From Herbaspirillum sp. RV1423 (GTDB lineage: Bacteria > Pseudomonadota > Gammaproteobacteria > Burkholderiales > Burkholderiaceae_D), in assembly GCF_000577615.1 (NCBI RefSeq), contig NZ_CBXX010000047.1, positions 1-35,327 on the forward strand: DNA of 35,327 nt, in the 5' to 3' direction. Numbering within the stretch: position 1 is the stretch's first letter; the number at the start of each line of letters is the position of its first letter. Position numbers and translations under genes: made by a program. Shown in pieces: positions 32,783 through 35,327 of this stretch. The notes beneath the pieces were generated by a model. It ran no database searches, was not told where the DNA came from, and saw only the letters and a list, made by a program, of their open reading frames with translations.

Positions 32783-33646
32783 ATGACCATCCCATCTTCA
32801 TTTGCCTTTAAGCCGATCGCCGAGAGTCGCCGGCGCCCACGCGGTCGTGCTCGAAATTGCGAAGCTGCCCGGTCGCCCGGCAGCGAAAATCAAGAAGGAG
32901 ACAACGTCGAGCACTATGGTCCAGCTGGCGTTGGGACGCCTCGGGTCGTCATGGTTTTTGAGTTGCGACATGGGAAACTGGTTGAGATAGGCGGTAGCAG
33001 CGTGCGCCTTTCGACGCCGAAACGAATCTGCGAAGCAAAGCGATTTGACGGTCTAATCTGGTCTGCTCCTATGCTAGGTGGACTCGCGCTTGGCAAAGCA
33101 TTTGCGCCCGCGGTTATGCCAGGTGTTCTGTATGCACCGTCGGAAGAATTTGTAAGCCACCTTGCCGCCAGAGTCGCTGAGCTGATAACGAGCGGTGGAG
33201 CACAGGCACCACTGGCGCCGGCGGGCGAGATCGACTCGCTTGCTGCAGCACGAGCGCGCGGCCGTGATAGCATGCGCGCCCTATTGGACGCATCCGAGAA
33301 TCTCTCTCTTGCGGAAGCAGCGAATGCCGCCCGTGCCTCCCAACGGCATATCAATGCGTTGCGCAAAAAGCACCTGCTGTATGCGCTTGTACTAGACGGT
33401 TCAAATCGTGGTTACCGCTATCCGCAATGGCAGTTTGCCGCAGATCCGCGCCGCTTGCAGCCAGTGTTGGCTTTGCTCGCCGCCAGGGATCTTAGTTGCT
33501 GGGCCATACACGAGTTTATGTGCCGCCGGCATCCGGATTTGAAATTGCCGCCTAAGGATGCGATTCTTGACTCTGCGGTCGACATCAAAAATGTATTAGC
33601 GGCCGTGGACCAGCGTTTTAGCGACGCCGACCAGGGCGCTGCGTGA
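32783..33646 (+). CDS. Xre/MbcA/ParS-like antitoxin of a RES module
   Basis: The frame encodes up to 287 aa. The middle part has a helix-turn-helix-like stretch (NLSLAEAANAARASQRHINA), and the C-terminal part (LLAARDLSCWAIHEFMCRRH and ILDSAVDIKNVLAAVDQRFS) resembles the MbcA/ParS toxin-binding domain that pairs with RES toxins. The N-terminal 56 residues are basic and low in family likeness; an ATG at 32951 gives a shorter and perhaps truer protein. Neither start has a strong ribosome-binding site. The stop overlaps the GTG of the RES gene by four bases, which supports a toxin-antitoxin pair. Confidence 0.6.
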   Translation: MTIPSSFAFKPIAESRRRPRGRARNCEAARSPGSENQEGDNVEHYGPAGVGTPRVVMVFELRHGKLVEIGGSSVRLSTPKRICEAKRFDGLIWSAPMLGGLALGKAFAPAVMPGVLYAPSEEFVSHLAARVAELITSGGAQAPLAPAGEIDSLAAARARGRDSMRALLDASENLSLAEAANAARASQRHINALRKKHLLYALVLDGSNRGYRYPQWQFAADPRRLQPVLALLAARDLSCWAIHEFMCRRHPDLKLPPKDAILDSAVDIKNVLAAVDQRFSDADQGAA

Positions 33647-33975
33647 CGGGCACGAATTTAGCCCCGTCTCTGCCGCCCGCTGACTTCGCAACGCGCGTTC
33701 TTCCAATTAAATTGCTCGATGTTCGGCAACATGCGCTGCTACGCATCCACAATGGGCATCGTGATCCGGTCTTCTACAACACCGCTGTCGTCAGCGGCAC
33801 GGTCTTCCGGTTCGACGCACCTGCCGGCGAGTACGGGGTGCTCTATGCTGCGGAAGCGTTCGACACATGCATGGCTGAGACAGTCGTGCGTGATCGCTTC
33901 GAGGAAATGCTCTTGCCGCTTGTTCTGACCGAGTCTGAACTCGTTCAGAAAGCGGTCAGCGCACTAGTTTTCACG
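33643..33975 (+). pseudogene. RES-domain toxin truncated by an IS256 element
   Basis: The first 111 codons, from the GTG at 33643, contain the RES core: FRFDAPAGEYGVLYAAEAFD and TCMAETVVRD, with the conserved Arg, Tyr and Glu. RES toxins consume NAD or modify phosphoribosyl substrates. The frame then runs into the left end of the IS256-family element and stops at 33999 after eight foreign residues. The C-terminal third must lie beyond the window, if still present. The toxin is therefore probably inactive. Confidence 0.78.
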
Positions 33976-35327
33976 GAGGGTGTAAATAATTTTGTGTAAA
34001 CGGTCATTTGGCAGGACACTGCCGCCATCAAGGAGAAACAATGACCGTTGTAAAGCGTAACAAGCGTGCCAAGCCCGATCCGGAACTGCTCAAGCTGGCC
34101 GATAGCCTATTGGCCAATTACCAAAAGCCCGAGGACCTAATCGGCGAAAATGGCTTGCTCAAGCAGCTCACCAAGATGCTGGTGGAGCGCGCTCTGGAGG
34201 TCGAAATGACCGGCCACCTAGGCCACGACAAGAGCGGCGAGGTGACTAACGGCACAGCCAACACTCGCAACGGCCACAGCACAAAAACTCTCAAAGGCGA
34301 TTTTGGCGCACTGCCGCTGGACGTTCCTCGCGACCGTCAAGGGACATTCGAGCCGCAGATCGTCGTCAAGAACCAAACACGTTGGGCCGGCTTCGACGAC
34401 AAAATCATCTCACTTTACGCGCGCGGATTAAGCGTGCGGGAGATCCAAAGCCACCTGGAGGAGATGTACGGCGCCGAGGTGTCACCGACCCTTATCTCCA
34501 ACGTCACGGACGCTGTCAGCGAGGATGTGAAGCTCTGGCAGGCCCGTCCGCTCGACGCGGTGTACCCGATCCTGTATCTCGACTGCATCCACGTCAAGGT
34601 GCGCGACAGCGGCGCTGTACGCACCAAGGCGGTCTACCTGGCAATCGGCGTCAACATGGAAGGCCACAAGGAGGTGCTGGGCCTGTGGATCTCCCAAACT
34701 GAGGGCGCCAAGTTCTGGCTGCAGGTCGTGACCGAGCTCAAAAATCGCGGCGTGCAGGACATCTTCATCGCGTGCGTCGATGGCCTAAAGGGCTTCCCGG
34801 ACGCGATCGAGGCGGTCTACCCGCAGGCCTCTGTTCAACTGTGCATCGTCCACATGGTACGTAACAGCCTGAACTTCGTACCATGGAAAGCGCAGAAGGA
34901 AGTAGCCGCCGATTTAAAACTGATCTACAGCGCGGCCACGGCCGACGAGGCTGAGCTCAGGCTTGCCGAATTCGAAGATAAATGGGATAAACAGTATAAA
35001 CCAATAAGCCAGTCATGGCGTCGCAACTGGGCGCGTGTTATACCGTTCTTCGACTACCCGCCGGAAATCCGCAAGGTGATTTACACCACCAACGCGATTG
35101 AATCGATTAACATGAGCCTGCGAAAAGTCACCAAAGCCCGTAGTTCCTTTCCAACCGACGAAGCCGTCAGCAAACTGTTTTACCTCGCGCTGAACAACAT
35201 CAGCAAGAAATGGACGATGCCCATACGGGACTGGAAAGCTGCATTGAACCGCTTCGCCATCCAGTTTGAAGACCGGGTGCCACAGACTTAAACGAAAACC
35301 CGTTTACACAGAATTCAGTACACCCCC
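33976..35327 (+). mobile_element. IS256-family insertion sequence, about 1352 bp
   Basis: Inverted repeats of about 28 bp mark the ends: the left begins GAGGGTGTAAATAATTTTGT at 33976 and the right, read inward, begins GGGGGTGTACTGAATTCTGT at 35327, both followed by GTAAACGG. The window stops exactly at the right end, so target duplication cannot be checked. It interrupts the RES gene and carries an intact transposase. Confidence 0.85.
34041..35291 (+). CDS. IS256-family (mutator-type) transposase
   Basis: The 416-aa protein starts MTVVKRNKRAKPDPELLKLA with AAGGAG eleven bases before the ATG at 34041. It has the mutator-type DDE core: YPILYLDCIHVKVRDSGAVR, then DIFIACVDGLKGFPDAIEAV and the Glu in IYTTNAIESINMSLRKVTKA. 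It also has the usual LVERALEVEMTGHLG N-terminus. No lesion is visible, so the element may be active. Confidence 0.95.
   Translation: MTVVKRNKRAKPDPELLKLADSLLANYQKPEDLIGENGLLKQLTKMLVERALEVEMTGHLGHDKSGEVTNGTANTRNGHSTKTLKGDFGALPLDVPRDRQGTFEPQIVVKNQTRWAGFDDKIISLYARGLSVREIQSHLEEMYGAEVSPTLISNVTDAVSEDVKLWQARPLDAVYPILYLDCIHVKVRDSGAVRTKAVYLAIGVNMEGHKEVLGLWISQTEGAKFWLQVVTELKNRGVQDIFIACVDGLKGFPDAIEAVYPQASVQLCIVHMVRNSLNFVPWKAQKEVAADLKLIYSAATADEAELRLAEFEDKWDKQYKPISQSWRRNWARVIPFFDYPPEIRKVIYTTNAIESINMSLRKVTKARSSFPTDEAVSKLFYLALNNISKKWTMPIRDWKAALNRFAIQFEDRVPQT

Noticed and set aside
1..35327. tRNA, rRNA or an attachment site for an integrative element
   Set aside because: I saw no tRNA-like cloverleaf, rRNA segment, integrase gene or matching direct repeats at the ends of the window; absence by eye is not proof.
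2312..35327. A composite transposon formed by ISs flanking the phenol cluster
   Set aside because: The ISs on the two sides belong to different families (IS3 on the left, IS1182 and IS256 on the right), so they cannot act as a matched pair.

Overview
The window comes from a high-GC betaproteobacterium, probably Burkholderiales and perhaps an Oxalobacteraceae or Comamonadaceae relative. This is judged from codon use and from the layout of the catabolic genes; no rRNA or housekeeping marker is present to confirm it. Its core (about 12.9-28.6 kb) is a complete phenol degradation cluster by catechol meta-cleavage. A sigma-54 activator, DmpR, reads rightward. Divergent from it, behind a clear -24/-12 promoter, lie the multicomponent phenol hydroxylase genes dmpKLMNOP, the ferredoxin dmpQ and the catechol 2,3-dioxygenase dmpB. 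A LysR-type regulator on the opposite strand then separates this upper operon from a lower operon (GlcG/HbpS-like gene, dmpC, E, F, G, H, I, D). Together these take phenol to catechol, 2-hydroxymuconic semialdehyde, and finally pyruvate plus acetyl-CoA. Two LysR-type boxes 21 bp apart sit in the divergent LysR/lower-operon promoter region.

Downstream of dmpD (7.0-12.9 kb) lies a decaying accessory part of the pathway: an MFS transporter, a C-terminal stub of a GMC oxidoreductase, a NahF-like salicylaldehyde dehydrogenase whose stop codon is lost so that it reads into a MetA-type outer membrane protein, a monooxygenase-like ABM/membrane protein split by an in-frame TGA, and two YceI genes, one with a frameshift.

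The left end (0-5 kb) is AT-rich and foreign-looking. It carries an ApeA-like HEPN protein and, upstream in the same direction, a zinc-ribbon/HEPN gene cut in two by an IS3-family element. The insertion can be undone exactly (AAAA duplication, frame restored, 294 aa). A lipoprotein gene follows. At 5220-7004 is a 1785-bp element with two 168-bp terminal inverted repeats, carrying parDE and one unknown gene but no transposase.

The right end (28.6-35.3 kb) is an accessory zone: an orphan type I-E-like CRISPR array of six repeats with no cas genes, two IS1182-family copies head to head (one truncated), unexplained sets of spaced direct repeats, a VapBC module, and an Xre/MbcA-like plus RES toxin pair whose toxin is cut by an IS256-family element ending at the window edge. 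The catabolic cluster thus sits between mobile-element and defence/toxin debris on both sides.
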